In this document: piece after piece, positions 30,831 through 32,043 of the stretch
Layout of the letters: every line of letters begins with the position of its first letter
Position numbering within the stretch: the first letter of the stretch is position 1
Assembly (NCBI GenBank): GCA_017624275.1
Contig: JAGANG010000023.1
Location: 1-32,043 of the forward strand
Direction of reading: 5' to 3'
DNA length: 32,043 nt
Source: Spirochaetales bacterium
GTDB lineage: Bacteria > Spirochaetota > GWE2-31-10
Notes under the pieces: generated by a model
What the model was told of the DNA's origin: nothing
The model's database searches: none
Seen by the model: the letters and a program-made list of their open reading frames with translations, nothing else
Program-made: the position numbers and the translations under genes

Positions 30831-32043
30831 TTAAAAAGACCCGTTAAAATTATAAAGCAATTGTTCTGTCATATCAGAAAACATCACGGTTTCATCAGCA
30901 AAATTAAAAATTGCCAATCTATTTTTTTGTTTTATTTCTCCGTTTTCAGCAACTACACCGTCATCCATTATCAATAATTCATCTTTACGTTTTGTTAAAA
31001 ATCTTAACGGACTGTAAAATGTTTCTTCTGTTCCGAAATCGGATGGAGACAATGCGATTTTTTTTACTTCATCGGAATTAGCTTTGATTAAAGCTCCTCG
31101 CCAATATTCCGAACCGTAAAAGTATGAAAAATCAGCACATTCTACCTGCAATAAATATAAATCTCCGTTTACTATAGTCATATCAGAAATAAATGAATTA
31201 TGTTTACCGCAATTAACAGAACAATAAAGCGTTTTACTTTTATCTGAAATTGCAATTCTATTAATATCAAAGCTGTCTTTGTCAGTAACATAAATATATC
31301 CATTATCCGCCGTAAATCCATTTATCCTTTCTGCAGCCCGATATATTTCTTTCAATTCGCCTTCATTAACAATATAAATTACATTATCAATCAAAACAAA
31401 CAAGTCCGAACCATCATACGACAAACGCACATGAGAACCGGCTTTTTTGGTAATTTCTGATACATTCTCACCGTCATATCTTGCAATAATTATTTTATCT
31501 TCCTTTTTGCAGGAAAAATAAAGATTCCCCTTATCGTCAGCAACTTGGTCAAAACATTCTTTCAAAGTAACATCTTCAATTAAATTATTTTCCGTACAAT
31601 TATTTGAATCATCATATAATTTTAATTTATCGATATCCGGAACCAGAAAATATGTCACATTTTTTTCCCATTGGGCGTATAAAATAAGCGGCGTTTCGAT
31701 GGAAAATGTTACGCTTTGTTTATCGCCGTAACTTGTTCCGCTTCCGTCAGCTTGCGTATTCCAGCCGGTAAAAGTATAACCGGCACGAGTAAAAATATTC
31801 ACTGACAATTCTTGAGATTCACCGACGATAAAAGATTGATTCGACATTGTGCCGGTTCCGCCGTTGGCGTTAAAAATCACTTCCGTGTAAATCACAGTCA
31901 CATTTTTTTCCCATTGGGCATACAAAATAAGCGGCGTTTCGATGGAAAATATTACGCTTTGTTTATCGCCGTAACTTGTTCCGCTTCCGTCAGCTTGCGT
32001 ATTCCAGCCGGTAAAAGTATAACCGGCACGAGTAAAAATATTC
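30831..32043 (-). CDS. InlB B-repeat (Listeria-Bacteroides repeat) surface protein, 3' part
   Basis: The gene enters from beyond the right edge; about 403 C-terminal residues are visible. The apparent start at 31925 is an internal TTG (Leu in LYAQW), and the frame stays open to the window end, so the true start is outside. The N-terminal visible part has InlB B-repeats: EVIFNANGGTGTMSNQSF, FTRAGYTFTGWNTQADGSGT and LYAQWEKN, in a period of 81 aa. The last 270 residues are not repeats: they show short beta-rich units (DNGYIYVTDKDSF, NGDLYLLQVE, RKDELLIMDDG) that suggest a beta-propeller. Such proteins are exported or surface-bound; the ligand is unknown. No paired gene is visible. Confidence 0.85.
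   Translation of the reverse strand, partial: NIFTRAGYTFTGWNTQADGSGTSYGDKQSVIFSIETPLILYAQWEKNVTVIYTEVIFNANGGTGTMSNQSFIVGESQELSVNIFTRAGYTFTGWNTQADGSGTSYGDKQSVTFSIETPLILYAQWEKNVTYFLVPDIDKLKLYDDSNNCTENNLIEDVTLKECFDQVADDKGNLYFSCKKEDKIIIARYDGENVSEITKKAGSHVRLSYDGSDLFVLIDNVIYIVNEGELKEIYRAAERINGFTADNGYIYVTDKDSFDINRIAISDKSKTLYCSVNCGKHNSFISDMTIVNGDLYLLQVECADFSYFYGSEYWRGALIKANSDEVKKIALSPSDFGTEETFYSPLRFLTKRKDELLIMDDGVVAENGEIKQKNRLAIFNFADETVMFSDMTEQLLYNFNGSF
31656..32043 (-). repeat. 243-bp tandem repeats inside the InlB-repeat gene
   Basis: One unit starts at 31656 and the next at 31899, cut by the window edge. The 145 visible bases of the second copy differ from the first at 3 positions. The near-identity at DNA level, not only at protein level, points to recent duplication or gene conversion. 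Confidence 0.9.

Noticed and set aside
31908..31925. Apparent start codon of the InlB-repeat protein at 31925
   Set aside because: It is a TTG that encodes Leu within the repeat word LYAQW; the frame stays open to the window edge with further repeat sequence, so the gene is partial.

Overview
The window is AT-rich bacterial chromosome that most resembles a Treponema-type spirochete. This is an inference from gene content: a compact flgG-flgA-flgI-flgJ cluster whose FlgJ has only the rod-binding part, a trimeric NADH-linked [FeFe] hydrogenase, DUF3857/transglutaminase-like exported proteins, and a secreted protein built from Listeria-Bacteroides (InlB B) repeats. There are no rRNA, tRNA, CRISPR or prophage genes. 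Genes are tightly packed and mostly separated by clear intrinsic terminators.

Layout. 1-324: gene-free, with a folded multi-hairpin region and three 23-bp tandem repeats. 325-4476 (minus): hydC-hydB-hydA, a cytosolic NAD(H)-linked, possibly electron-bifurcating hydrogenase, with a sigma70-type promoter. 4722-6375 (plus): ruvX overlapping a protein with two phosphoribosyltransferase-like domains. 6418-9664 (minus): flagellar rod and P-ring genes. 9818-11618: groES without groEL, a small TPR-like gene, purE and a small exported protein. 11689-12684: WYL-domain regulator. 12739-16907 (minus): two tandem DUF3857-like exported proteins, one with an intact Cys-His-Asp transglutaminase triad and one without it. 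17087-21011: uppP, a TetR regulator, and a divergent aconitase-family hydratase. 21069-22013: a REP-associated tyrosine transposase (RAYT) flanked by related palindromes. 22064-30607: an acyl-CoA ligase, an orphan RND transporter, a GAF-GGDEF diguanylate cyclase, and a trmB-type regulator/MATE efflux operon. 30831-32043: the 3' part of an InlB-repeat protein that runs off the window edge.

Regulation is unusually readable. Three genes without a Shine-Dalgarno sequence (TPR-like, WYL, TetR) each have a promoter-like -35/17 bp/-10 array ending exactly 7 nt before the ATG, which suggests leaderless mRNAs. The TetR/hydratase and TrmB/MATE intergenic regions each hold a perfect inverted repeat placed on a promoter. 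The groES promoter lacks CIRCE and instead overlaps a 16-bp direct repeat. Four terminators share the same GGCTGTC-type stem.

The best candidates for something less described are the RAYT with its palindromes and a solo copy 9 kb away, the leaderless gene class, the paired active/inactive transglutaminase proteins, and the multi-hairpin element at the left edge.
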